Shown here: in pieces, positions 34,655 through 43,505 of the stretch
Layout of the letters: every line of letters begins with the position of its first letter
Numbering within the stretch: position 1 is the stretch's first letter
From: Photobacterium swingsii
GTDB lineage: Bacteria; Pseudomonadota; Gammaproteobacteria; Enterobacterales; Vibrionaceae
Assembly: GCF_024346715.1 (NCBI RefSeq)
Contig: NZ_AP024852.1
Coordinates: 2,356,001-2,420,000 of the forward strand
Direction of reading: 5' to 3'
DNA: 64,000 nt
Notes under the pieces: generated by a model
Databases searched by the model: none
What the model saw: only the letters and a program-made list of their open reading frames with translations
What the model was told of the DNA's origin: nothing
Made by a program: the position numbers and the translations under genes

Positions 34655-37599
34655 TGGAAGTCTCTGACCTATACGCCGGCCTGCTCGAACTGCCACTAGA
34701 GCAGCGGAAAATCCAAATTGATAGCATCAGAGAGCAAGATGCTGAGCTAGCTGATGACCTCGAATCGATGCTGACGCTGTCTAGCGAAAGCCTAACAGTC
34801 ACAGGTAATAACCTGTTTTCATCTCAGACAAACAAGGCAACACCGCGGACAGACTTCATCGGTAAAGAAGTCATGGGGTTTAAAATAATCAAAATACTTT
34901 CCGAAGGAGGTGCAACAGGGCAAGTTTACCTTGCAGTTCAGACAATCATTTCGCCTGAAACGTCAAAGCAAAACCGCCACTATGCTGCAGTAAAAATATT
35001 GCGCGGTAGTCTTCTCTCTTTGCGTGAACGCCAACATTTATTTTATCGCGAAGCCAGCAACCTGACTGCGCTTAACAACCCTTACATTTGTAAGCTTTTT
35101 GGCTCTGGTGAGATTGATGGAGCACTTTGTATCGTCACAGAATATGTGGATGGCAACCAGTTAGATACATTCCTTAGATCATTGCCCCCATCAAAAGCAA
35201 AGCGGTTACACTTGCTGCAGCAGCTCTTAGACGGGATGGCTTATGCTCATCGCCACGGGCTTTACCATGGGGATTTAAAGCCTCAGAACTTACTTGTGGA
35301 TGAGCAGGAAAACATCAAAATCATTGATTTAGGGTTTTCTAAGCGAATTGACGATATCCCTCCTCTCAGCGATGCGATTGAAAAAGACTACATCCAAGCT
35401 TTTTCGCATCATTGGAGTCCGCCAGAACAAAAACAAGGCATTTGGTACCGCTCTCGATCTGACATTTATTCACTTGGCATCTTATTTTTTTACTTACTCT
35501 CTGAGGAAGAAACCTTCAACGCAGAGGTATGTCTGGATTCGACACTGTGTAAGCCTTACCTGATCGCTAACGGTTTCTGCCGTGAGAGCGCAGCAATTAT
35601 CTCGAAAGCGGTTCAGCCAGATGCAGCAAAAAGATATCGTGATGCCGATGAGATGCGTGAGGATGTTGAGCGGTGGTTAAACGGATTTCCTGTTGATGCC
35701 TATTCGCAGAAGCTTACCTATAGGATACAAAAAAGTGTATTGCGCCGTCCCATGGTCTCAGGGATATTAGCCAGTGCCACTCTACTTTTAGCCATTGGTT
35801 CTATTGCTTTTATACACAAACACTTTGATCTCGTCGCAGAAAAACAAACCTCCGATGAGGTCATAGAACAATTATCCAATGTCCTACTATTTTCACAGCC
35901 CGCGCTTTTTCACTCTTTTGAAAGCCCAACGATAGTAAGCCTATATCAGCACGCATCGAATCAGTGGCTTGATTCTCACCACATGCTAACTGCTGGCGCA
36001 CACTTCCAAACGGGCAAAGTACTCGTCATGGGGCTACAAGCTCTACAGGAATACAAAATAGCTGGCACCCTACTTTCGATCTTATCCAACCATCAAGTTC
36101 GTTATAGCAATGATGAGCAAGCTGATATTAAGGTTTTGCAGTTAAAAAATAGTCGGGGGATTATGCTCTCAACACCTGATTGCCTAAAGCAACAGTACAT
36201 AGAAAGTGAGAGTGAAAATAAACGTGAGTTTTGCCCACAACAGACTCTTGCCACTGAACACTGGCATTACTTGGCGAAGTCATCACAGAGGACGTTCAAT
36301 GACTGGAGACTGTTTGCAGAGTTGATTCAATATCAGCACAGTGAACCATTACAACATCAAGCTTTGCTTCAAGAAATCACTGGCGAGATTCTGGATTCAG
36401 CCACGCAGGATCATCAACTCTGGTCACAGCTCGCATTTGATGCAAAGCATGACCTATTCATGATTTTCTCTAATCAGTATGTCACCAGCACCGTCCACAT
36501 TCCCGAGCACCAAAAGCATGCAGTCATTACTTTTTTAGAAGACTGGATTAAAAATACCTCTACGGCAAGCGATAAATACAGGGTTGCTGGCTTAGCCAAA
36601 AATATTGCTTATGCCTTTAACCTAGTAGAGAAAGCACAACTTTTTTCAGCGTTATACCAATCGCTTAGGGCAAAAGCGCTGCCTCTCAACACCAAAACTT
36701 TGTCCTTTGAACCACTGACAATGGTAGATCTTCGCGACCCAGAAAAGTCGAAGACTTCGCTCCGAACCGTTGAAACGAGCATTATCAGCAAATATGGCGA
36801 AATGGCTGCACTTGCCAGTAATGCCATTAACTCTTTAGCCAGTGCATACTTACTTTTAGGCGATACCCAGAAAGCAAACGAGATTCTACAATTAGATGAA
36901 TCTACCCACTTTAAAATAAGTACAGAGATCCAGCCACTGTTCGCTACGTCACCATCAGAGATGATCGTCGCTATTTTTCACCGAGACTGGCCGAGTTTTC
37001 GCAACGCGTTTACTACATACAAAGCACTTTCAATCGCACAAAATGATCAACGATTACCAACACTAGATCCTTACTTTGAATTGTTTAGCTTGCTGCTCCA
37101 AGAGCATAAAATACAGCTATCGCCCGCAGTGCTTCAGCATACCCTTCCGGAGCATACTGATTGGCTGGAAAGGACGGTTTATCTCCATTACGCTACTCGA
37201 ATAACTGGTCACCATACGCACAGTGACACCCTCTTCTCGCAGCTATTAAAGCATCAGAATACAGATAAAGCCGTTGCACGAATCATTAGTACCGCGCCTT
37301 TAATGGATGAAGCTATTACTGACTATGCACAGCAACTATTTCAAGCGGGGTATGTAGAGCGCAGCCAAATCCTTTTCATCAATTTACTGACCAGGAAACA
37401 CAATCCGTATCATCAATCCGACTTCACCAACATGCAGGCGTTATATTTAGCTAATGGATACCTTCAAGATAATAATACCGCAGCCGCTGTACAGCTCTGG
37501 CAAGACTATAAGTTAGATTCCCAGCAGTTTTCTTATCGTTCAGATCTGTATAACTTGGCTATTTCTGTCCAAGAAACTCTCACGCTTGAAGCCAATTAA
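34654..37599 (+). CDS. Membrane-bound eukaryotic-like Ser/Thr protein kinase
   Basis: 981 aa. The kinase domain spans about residues 75-345: Gly-rich loop LSEGGATGQVY, Lys114 in AAVKIL, catalytic loop HGDLKPQN at 205-212 (HGD instead of HRD, with Asp, Lys and Asn kept), and DLG instead of DFG at 225-227. So it looks active but of non-RD type. A transmembrane helix (366-388) is followed by a ~590-residue, helix-rich, TPR-like outer part that may be the sensor. GTG start overlapping the sigma-factor stop (TAGTG) shows translational coupling. The family analogue is PknT. Confidence 0.85.
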   Translation: MEVSDLYAGLLELPLEQRKIQIDSIREQDAELADDLESMLTLSSESLTVTGNNLFSSQTNKATPRTDFIGKEVMGFKIIKILSEGGATGQVYLAVQTIISPETSKQNRHYAAVKILRGSLLSLRERQHLFYREASNLTALNNPYICKLFGSGEIDGALCIVTEYVDGNQLDTFLRSLPPSKAKRLHLLQQLLDGMAYAHRHGLYHGDLKPQNLLVDEQENIKIIDLGFSKRIDDIPPLSDAIEKDYIQAFSHHWSPPEQKQGIWYRSRSDIYSLGILFFYLLSEEETFNAEVCLDSTLCKPYLIANGFCRESAAIISKAVQPDAAKRYRDADEMREDVERWLNGFPVDAYSQKLTYRIQKSVLRRPMVSGILASATLLLAIGSIAFIHKHFDLVAEKQTSDEVIEQLSNVLLFSQPALFHSFESPTIVSLYQHASNQWLDSHHMLTAGAHFQTGKVLVMGLQALQEYKIAGTLLSILSNHQVRYSNDEQADIKVLQLKNSRGIMLSTPDCLKQQYIESESENKREFCPQQTLATEHWHYLAKSSQRTFNDWRLFAELIQYQHSEPLQHQALLQEITGEILDSATQDHQLWSQLAFDAKHDLFMIFSNQYVTSTVHIPEHQKHAVITFLEDWIKNTSTASDKYRVAGLAKNIAYAFNLVEKAQLFSALYQSLRAKALPLNTKTLSFEPLTMVDLRDPEKSKTSLRTVETSIISKYGEMAALASNAINSLASAYLLLGDTQKANEILQLDESTHFKISTEIQPLFATSPSEMIVAIFHRDWPSFRNAFTTYKALSIAQNDQRLPTLDPYFELFSLLLQEHKIQLSPAVLQHTLPEHTDWLERTVYLHYATRITGHHTHSDTLFSQLLKHQNTDKAVARIISTAPLMDEAITDYAQQLFQAGYVERSQILFINLLTRKHNPYHQSDFTNMQALYLANGYLQDNNTAAAVQLWQDYKLDSQQFSYRSDLYNLAISVQETLTLEAN

Positions 37600-37646
37600 A
37601 AACAGCTTCTACCGTGCATCAGTTACCTATATTCTGCGCAAACGAA

Positions 37647-37670
37647 AAGCCCAACATTTCTGTTGGGCTT
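37647..37670 (+). terminator. Terminator of the sigma/kinase operon
   Basis: Perfect 10-bp stem AAGCCCAACA (37647-37656) with its complement (37661-37670), 48 bp after the kinase stop codon. The T-tract is weak. Confidence 0.7.
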
Positions 37671-37710
37671 CATCTGAATACGTATTTTAAGACGAGGCAC
37701 GGATCGCTTT

Positions 37711-37921
37711 GCTCAAACGCAAAAAAGGCGCTAATAAATTAGCGCCTTTCTTAAATGTGGCGGAGAGATAGGGATTTACTGCTCGCAAGCTCGCGCCCTT
37801 CGGGCTATTGCCTTTTCGCGCCTTCGGCACGGGCAATGTGCTTTCGCTTCGCTCAGGTGAACCCTACTCTAGGGTTCGGCACCCTATCTCTAATCACAAA
37901 ATTGAGGCGAAAAAAAACCGC
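37711..37921. repeat. Right copy of the ~210-bp direct repeat with tRNA-Ser 3' fragment
   Basis: Same order of parts as the copy at 22371-22580 and in the same orientation. Here the tRNA-derived stretch is undamaged: a spacer, GGCGGAGAGATAGGGATTT and then foreign core sequence. The real tRNA-Ser at 37948 has the same upstream spacer and the same 19 bases, so the repeat core replaces the body of a former tandem tRNA-Ser copy. It closes the 15-kb block on the right. Confidence 0.85.
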
Positions 37922-37939
37922 TGAATGCTCAGCGGTTTT
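37914..37939 (-). terminator. Rho-independent terminator of the second tRNA-Ser
   Basis: 11-bp stem (37914-37924 with 37929-37939, AAAACCGCTGA) that on the minus strand is followed by a run of T; 9 bp from the tRNA 3' end. Confidence 0.85.
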
Positions 37940-37947
37940 CTTAAATT

Positions 37948-38038
37948 TGGCGGAGAGATAGGGATTTGAACCCTAGATACGCTACAAACGTATGCCGGTT
38001 TTCAAGACCGGTGCTTTCAACCACTCAGCCATCTCTCC
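37948..38038 (-). tRNA. tRNA-Ser (anticodon UGA), second identical copy
   Basis: Same 91 nt including CCA as the gene at 16990-17080, and in the same orientation. The two identical genes therefore form direct repeats 20.96 kb apart. Complete cloverleaf with long variable arm. Confidence 0.97.
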
Positions 38039-38047
38039 ATGCCGCGA

Positions 38048-38076
38048 ATAATACGGTGGACAGCGAAAAGAGTAAA
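38048..38076 (-). promoter_or_regulatory. Sigma-70 promoter of the second tRNA-Ser
   Basis: Reading leftward: -35 TTTACT (38071-38076), a 17-bp spacer and -10 TATTAT (38048-38053), then a GC-rich discriminator as usual for stringently controlled stable-RNA promoters. Confidence 0.75.
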
Positions 38077-38260
38077 GCCTTAATACAATCAAGTGTTTGT
38101 ATTTTAAACGATAAAAGCCAAACTTTACCTAACCATTACAATCCACCAGCATAATAGAAACCAGATTCAATCTCTGATAACAATTATTGTATTTCTATCA
38201 ATAGACTGAGTGCCCCCTTTGGGTCTACCTTCAAAGTAAAAACCGAAAGTCAGAAAACAA

Positions 38261-38293
38261 AAAAGCAGCACCACTCAAAGTGATACTGCTTTT
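38261..38293 (-). terminator. Terminator of purA
   Basis: 15-bp stem with two wobble positions (38261-38275 with 38279-38293, starting AAAAGCAG), followed on the minus strand by T-rich DNA. The DNA between the tRNA promoter and this site shows nothing else. Confidence 0.75.
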
Positions 38294-38321
38294 CTATTAC
38301 CGTAAAATAGCAATCAGTGTA

Positions 38322-39578
38322 TTAGCGCATGATCATTTGTTCACGACCAGGACCAACAGATACCATCTTCACAGGCACACCCATTAGCTCTTCAATACGT
38401 AAAACGTAAGCTTGCGCTGCTTTCGGTAATTCTTCGAATTGACGGCACGACGTGATGTCTTCATTCCAGCCTTCCATTTGCTCATAAACAGGTGCTAAAG
38501 AAGCCGTTTGCGGCCAAATTGGGTTTTCACTGTGGTCACCATCGTAACCTACACAAATTTTCAGATCTGTCAGACCACTCAAGCAGTCAACTTTAGTCAG
38601 TGCAATTTCAGTCGCTGCTTGAATTTCCACACCATTACGTGTTGCAACCGCATCAAAGTAACCCATATCACGTGGACGACCCGTTGTTGCACCAAATTCG
38701 TTAGCTGATTCACGGAATGCATCTTGCTCTTCCATTGCTGTTACTAGCGTACCTGTGCCAACAGATGAGCTGAATGCTTTCGCAACTGCAATCACACACT
38801 CAGGACGAAGCGCAGGCAAACCACTGCCAATACCTGCGTACGTTGAGATAACATTTGATGATGTTGTCCATGGGTATTCACCGTAAACTAAATCGCGACC
38901 CGCACCCAGTTGTGCTTCAAACAACAGGTTTTCACCCTTAGCTTGTAGCGCTTTAAGCGGCTGAGTTACATTACAAATCGCATCACGCCAAGGTGCAGAC
39001 ACGTCTAGCAACCACTGCGTCATTTCTTCTGCTGTTTGCTCGAATTCAAAAGATGGGTAAAGCGCTTTTAACTGAGGTAGTTTCCAATCCATCATAAATT
39101 GAATACGCTCAAGTAGCACGTCTGGTTGTTGTAACCAACCCACTAAAATGCCCTTCTTCATAACACGATCACCATAAGCTGGTGCAATACCTTGACGTGT
39201 AGAGCCATAAGCACCATCGCCTAAGCGTTCTTCTTCTAGTGTGTCTTCAAGTGCATGTAGAGGTAAACACAGTGTCGCACGATCTGAAATGCATAGGTTT
39301 ACCTTCACACCAGCAGCGGACACTTCTTCGATTTCTTTTGTTAGGTGTTCAGGGCTAATTACCATGCCTGGGCCCAAAACAGCTAAACAATCAGGATTAA
39401 ATACGCCGCTTGGAAGTTGGTGTAATTTAAATGTACCCAAGTCATTCACAACGGTGTGACCAGCGTTATTACCCCCTTGGAAACGGATGCTTGCCGAAGC
39501 TTTCTCTGCCAAGAAATCAACGATACGGCCTTTACCTTCATCACCCCAGTTAGCACCAACAACAACGATAGACGACAT
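38322..39578 (-). CDS. purA: Adenylosuccinate synthetase, short form
   Basis: 418-aa cytoplasmic enzyme joining IMP and aspartate with GTP to give adenylosuccinate, the first step to AMP. Seen: GTP-binding NWGDEGKGR near residue 10, the IMP/catalytic segment NNAGHTVV (residues ~38-45, with the catalytic His), and the C-terminal GPGREQ region. About 12-14 residues shorter than the usual 430-432 aa bacterial enzyme. As far as I recall, Vibrionaceae often keep a second, shorter PurA, and this looks like that paralogue. Monocistronic and divergent from a LysR gene. Confidence 0.95.
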   Translation of the reverse strand: MSSIVVVGANWGDEGKGRIVDFLAEKASASIRFQGGNNAGHTVVNDLGTFKLHQLPSGVFNPDCLAVLGPGMVISPEHLTKEIEEVSAAGVKVNLCISDRATLCLPLHALEDTLEEERLGDGAYGSTRQGIAPAYGDRVMKKGILVGWLQQPDVLLERIQFMMDWKLPQLKALYPSFEFEQTAEEMTQWLLDVSAPWRDAICNVTQPLKALQAKGENLLFEAQLGAGRDLVYGEYPWTTSSNVISTYAGIGSGLPALRPECVIAVAKAFSSSVGTGTLVTAMEEQDAFRESANEFGATTGRPRDMGYFDAVATRNGVEIQAATEIALTKVDCLSGLTDLKICVGYDGDHSENPIWPQTASLAPVYEQMEGWNEDITSCRQFEELPKAAQAYVLRIEELMGVPVKMVSVGPGREQMIMR

Positions 39579-39783
39579 AATTAACTCTCCTTAAAAGCGA
39601 AGTGGTTATGCTATTCCTCACTTGATAATAAGAGAAATTAATAATAGTTATAACCTTGATAAGGATTCCATATGACTAATCGTTCGCCTTGCCGTAGAAT
39701 GTTTTCGAGTCATGCAGCAAGACTGTCGATAACTGGGCGGAGACTAGCGCCTAAAATTAAGATAACAATGGTAAGGATTGGGT

Positions 39784-40674
39784 ATGCTAGATATTAATTG
39801 GCTAAACACTTTTGTGACCTTAGCGCAACTTGAACATTTTGGTAAAACCGCTTCAGCACTCCACATGACCCAGCCGAATGTTAGCCTTCATATCAAACAG
39901 TTAGAGCAATCTACCCGTGTTAAGTTAATCGAACGGAACCCTTTTCGGTTAACACAAGCTGGCGAGCGTTTGCTGAAAAGCGCCCAACAAACACTGCAAG
40001 AACTGCAAATATGCCAAGCCGACTTAAACGCAATCAATGACCTGTGCCAAGGAACGGTTTCTATTGCCGCTAGCGATATTATTTCTCGACTTCTGCTGAT
40101 CAAACCCTTTCAGTCATTTAAGCGTGAATTTCCGGGTATTGACCTATCACTATTCAATACAACGTCAACCCAAGCGGCCGAATTAGTTAAAAGTGCTAAA
40201 GCCGATTTAGGCTTTGTTATTGCACAGAAGGAAAGTCAGCCGCTGCATTTTACTGAGCTAAGGCAAGTACGGTGGTGTGCGTTAGGCGATGGTCTAGCAA
40301 GGTGGCAAAAAAAAGCTATGGATAATGCAGCACTCCCTGATGATGAGCTCCCTACCCTTATTTTACTTGGTCATGATACCCGTACTCGGGATTTGATTGA
40401 TCTCGCTTTACCAAGCCTTAAACTGCCTAAGTATAGAATTATGGAAGTCGGCAGTGTGGATGCTCAAATTGACTGGGCAGAGGCTGGGTTTGGTATTGCC
40501 ATTGTGCCTGCTTTTTCACTTCACCCTAAGCTTAATCTAACCAGTACGATAACACCGTTACCAGATTTCCCGACCACTAGCTTAGGCTACATCGTCCGTC
40601 AGAATCAGGTGCTATCTCGGGCGATTAAGCAGTTATTACTATGGGTTGGTGAAGAAATCACAAATTCTCAGTAA
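39784..40674 (+). CDS. LysR-family transcriptional regulator
   Basis: 296 aa from ATG 39784 (AAGGA upstream; a TTG at 39778 is less likely). N-terminal winged helix-turn-helix LNTFVTLAQLEHFGKTASALHMTQPNVSLHIKQLE in the usual LysR place; I see no defect. The effector-binding domain runs from about residue 90. Divergent from purA with a 205-bp shared intergenic region, so purA or the regulator itself is a plausible target. Ligand unknown. Confidence 0.92.
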   Translation: MLDINWLNTFVTLAQLEHFGKTASALHMTQPNVSLHIKQLEQSTRVKLIERNPFRLTQAGERLLKSAQQTLQELQICQADLNAINDLCQGTVSIAASDIISRLLLIKPFQSFKREFPGIDLSLFNTTSTQAAELVKSAKADLGFVIAQKESQPLHFTELRQVRWCALGDGLARWQKKAMDNAALPDDELPTLILLGHDTRTRDLIDLALPSLKLPKYRIMEVGSVDAQIDWAEAGFGIAIVPAFSLHPKLNLTSTITPLPDFPTTSLGYIVRQNQVLSRAIKQLLLWVGEEITNSQ

Positions 40675-40683
40675 AACAAAAAA

Positions 40684-40701
40684 GCCCCTGTTAACAGGGG
40701 C
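40684..40701 (-). terminator. Terminator of the glycosyltransferase gene
   Basis: 9-bp GC-rich perfect stem (40684-40692 with 40693-40701, GCCCCTGTT) followed on the minus strand by six T. May also slow readthrough from the LysR gene. Confidence 0.75.
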
Positions 40702-40741
40702 AAAGGGTACTGATATCATTTTTGACAATTATTGATATTCG

Positions 40742-42025
40742 CTAGAAAGCCACGGTTTGTGGTTGCTTCATTTTGATGATCCACTCTTTAACGGCACTTG
40801 GCGACATTAGTGATGGGTCACCCAAATCGGCATCTGCTGCATCGGCTAACTCTGCAGGTAACACGTTAATGATGGCTTCAAGATCTTCATGGGATTTCAC
40901 CTCTTGATCAAACACACTCGCCATCGCGAGATCATGATCGGCATGGCGTGCTCTTACGGCTTTTACCAAGCCATCAAGCAGTGTGTACCAAGTTGTCATC
41001 GGCCCCTGCACAACAGATGCCGATTCAGCTGCTGAATCAATAAATGCGAAAGGTACAGTAGCAATAGGCTGCTTCATTTCCATCGCTGCTAGAATCCAAT
41101 CCGTATCAAACGAAAAGTCATACACTGTCGGGTTCTGAATAATTTCTCTTAGGACACCCGCACCGTATAATTTAAACGCAGCTTGAGTGTCTTTGATGCC
41201 TTTCGAGAAAATTTCTTGGCCTATCATGCGCTGCATATGACGTAAGGTCTTAATTCCAACGCCCCAACGTTCTTCTTGCTTAACCAAAATCGAGTCTGGG
41301 TGTTTACGGTTACCAAGCACAACATGGTGATGATTCATAATGAAGGGTTTAAGTAATAATCCTAATTGCCCAAGATGCACAGAATTATCGGCATCTGTGT
41401 ACATCACGCATTCGACACCGTCTTCTAATGCTTGTTGGCAACCATAAATAATCGCACCGCCTTTTCGAGAGTCATCCGCCGATGCTAAATTTTTCAGTGG
41501 GCCATCTGCCGCAGGAAGCGCATCTGATAATTTGAGTACTTTGATCTGCTGCGCATCCACACTGCCTTTCGCGATACTTTTAGCAATGTTATGGCTATTA
41601 TGCGGGCAACCATCGTCCACAGGGTATAATCGCCAATCAACTACTGTGCCTTGCGTAACCCAGTTAAGCTGTTCTATTTTGACGCGTAGTGAATCTTCAC
41701 CATGCGGGTTTGTGGCATCTTTTACATTCAAACGGTTATGTTCCCCCCACATAGCGAACACAACACCAACCGTGATTGGCTTAGTCACTGTCAGTAAATA
41801 ACGACGAGACTCAACAAGTTTTATGGCTAACTTAAATTCAAGCGGACAATTAGGCTGGGATGCAATTTCTTGGTAGCGATCTATCGAAATGTCTTTCAAG
41901 CAATACAAGGTATTCGCTAATTTAAGCAACTTATGCTGATGCGCTGCTTCTGTTAAGTCAAAATAGTCACTCGCTGAAACAAGCACCTGCTGAATTACTT
42001 TCTCCGATACAGTCATTTCGCTCAT
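40742..42025 (-). CDS. GT-A fold (family 2-like) glycosyltransferase, soluble
   Basis: 427 aa, no membrane helices. The nucleotide-sugar-binding core begins TVGVVFAMWGEHNR and contains the metal-binding DAD (CVMYTDADNSVH). A downstream acceptor-site region follows (KDTQAAFKLYGAG, DFSFDTDWILAAM) as in dolichyl-phosphate mannose/glucose synthase-like enzymes. An extra N-terminal ~85 residues and a ~100-residue C-terminal extension are not recognised. Monocistronic, between the LysR gene and the polysaccharide operon; acceptor unknown. Confidence 0.75.
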   Translation of the reverse strand: MSEMTVSEKVIQQVLVSASDYFDLTEAAHQHKLLKLANTLYCLKDISIDRYQEIASQPNCPLEFKLAIKLVESRRYLLTVTKPITVGVVFAMWGEHNRLNVKDATNPHGEDSLRVKIEQLNWVTQGTVVDWRLYPVDDGCPHNSHNIAKSIAKGSVDAQQIKVLKLSDALPAADGPLKNLASADDSRKGGAIIYGCQQALEDGVECVMYTDADNSVHLGQLGLLLKPFIMNHHHVVLGNRKHPDSILVKQEERWGVGIKTLRHMQRMIGQEIFSKGIKDTQAAFKLYGAGVLREIIQNPTVYDFSFDTDWILAAMEMKQPIATVPFAFIDSAAESASVVQGPMTTWYTLLDGLVKAVRARHADHDLAMASVFDQEVKSHEDLEAIINVLPAELADAADADLGDPSLMSPSAVKEWIIKMKQPQTVAF

Positions 42026-42311
42026 CCTTTAGTCCTTGTGAGAATAAACCACCCACAAGCGAAGCTAAACAAACAACTGGTCAGCAAATGGTTGCTTATA
42101 GGGTCTACTTAAAGACTAGTAACCATATGCAACTAAGCCAAATTTAAATGCCTATTTTAACTTACTTTTGTGCCGTTAATTTGAAGTGAGAAATACGGGA
42201 TAAACGGAGTCAATATGACCAATTGAATGATCGTAATGGATCGCCCTAATTTAACTTTATTAAGGTGCTACTTATCGATTGTTCAATATAAAGAGACCAA
42301 GCTGACACAGA

Positions 42312-43505
42312 CTATTCTTCGCTAACAACAGGTGCAAAACTACGACGCTGTAGTGGTGTCACTGTCGCTTCTTCAATCGTTGCAAGGTTTCCTTTCGCCA
42401 TAGGGTTAGGCACATTGGGCGGGGAAGGTTTTGTTTGAGCCTCTTGAGACGATACTTTTAGTGCTGGTGTGTCATTGGTAGCGGTTTGTTGCTCAAACGA
42501 GATTGCTTCTATAGGAAGAACTACAACATTGTCTTTTGGCTGAAGGTTTTTAGTTTCGGGCTGAAGGTTTTTAGTTTCGGGTTGATCGCTGTTAGCTTCA
42601 TCTATCGACTTATCGCTGCGGCTTGCTACTGTAGGCGCTTCAAGATCTTGTGCAGGTGTCATCGACGCGGCTAATTGTGACCCACCCACTTTATTTTTCT
42701 GTACCGGTGGTGCCACTTTCTGTGAGTTCAGATCTTCAGCAAGTGTTGGTTCATTCGACTCTGCCGGTTCTGGTTCCGATAATGGCTCCGGTGTTGGATC
42801 TGCTGCGGGCACTGGCGCAAATTGCTTACTTTGTGAAAAGCTATTATTTAAACCACTGAGTTTCTTGCCCGAAGAAGAAGGCGGTTGATACATGACTTTA
42901 GGTTTAACTTGGGAAGCATTTACCGCAGTTGAGCCTGCTTGTGAGCGGTCAACCAAACCTAGTTTAGGGCTAGAGAAGGAGAAAAAATCTAACTTTTCAT
43001 CCCATGCTTGTAATGTATCCAGCTCATTTTGCCAATGTTCATCGATGGTCGCAGCAAAATCATTTATTTGTAACTGGGTAGATAGTTGCGTATTGGCTGC
43101 TTCATAGCGCATGTGGAGCTTATGTTTCATTTGGTCCCAATTTGTCCCTCCAGTCATCAAATAACGCATACTGTCTGCCCAATACTGATAGGCTTTCGCG
43201 CTGTTACTTTTATCGGCGGCAATGGCTGCTAACCCCTCAGCAAGCCCCGCATATTGCCACATATTTTTACGCCCAAGTTTTGCCTCTGAGCTTAAAAACA
43301 TAATTGATAATCGATGGTATTGCTCTGCTGCTTGTTTATAACGGCCAGACTTAGCAAGAAACGTTGCTTTACTGTATAAGCTAATATCCACATCGACAGC
43401 TGAAGCATTTGCTGTCGATAAAAACGGAAAAAGCATCAGTAAACATAAGACAAAAAATGAAGTGACAACACGTTTTTTGCATGAATGTTGAGGAAATAAG
43501 CTCAT
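42312..43505 (-). CDS. Exported proline-rich protein with TPR-like N-terminus
   Basis: 397 aa from the ATG at 43505, which overlaps the upstream stop (ATGA). Signal peptide ending in ANA. Residues ~45-150 form TPR-like helices (FLAKSGRYKQAAEQYHRLS, KAYQYWADSMRYL). The rest is low-complexity, rich in Pro, Ser, Gln and Glu, and contains a tandem duplication PETKNLQ/PETKNLQ from a 21-bp DNA repeat at 42540-42581. Last gene of the exopolysaccharide operon. Possibly a periplasmic spacer or assembly protein. Confidence 0.65.
   Translation of the reverse strand: MSLFPQHSCKKRVVTSFFVLCLLMLFPFLSTANASAVDVDISLYSKATFLAKSGRYKQAAEQYHRLSIMFLSSEAKLGRKNMWQYAGLAEGLAAIAADKSNSAKAYQYWADSMRYLMTGGTNWDQMKHKLHMRYEAANTQLSTQLQINDFAATIDEHWQNELDTLQAWDEKLDFFSFSSPKLGLVDRSQAGSTAVNASQVKPKVMYQPPSSSGKKLSGLNNSFSQSKQFAPVPAADPTPEPLSEPEPAESNEPTLAEDLNSQKVAPPVQKNKVGGSQLAASMTPAQDLEAPTVASRSDKSIDEANSDQPETKNLQPETKNLQPKDNVVVLPIEAISFEQQTATNDTPALKVSSQEAQTKPSPPNVPNPMAKGNLATIEEATVTPLQRRSFAPVVSEE
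42540..42581. repeat. Two exact tandem copies of a 21-bp unit
   Basis: Units 42540-42560 and 42561-42581 are identical and in frame, adding seven residues in the low-complexity part of the exported proline-rich protein. Probably prone to slippage. Confidence 0.8.

Noticed and set aside
38206-38226. 15-bp match (GTGCCCCCTTTGGGT) to the mini membrane protein gene at about 22641
   Set aside because: A match of this length is expected by chance in a window of this size and no reading frame continues on either side.
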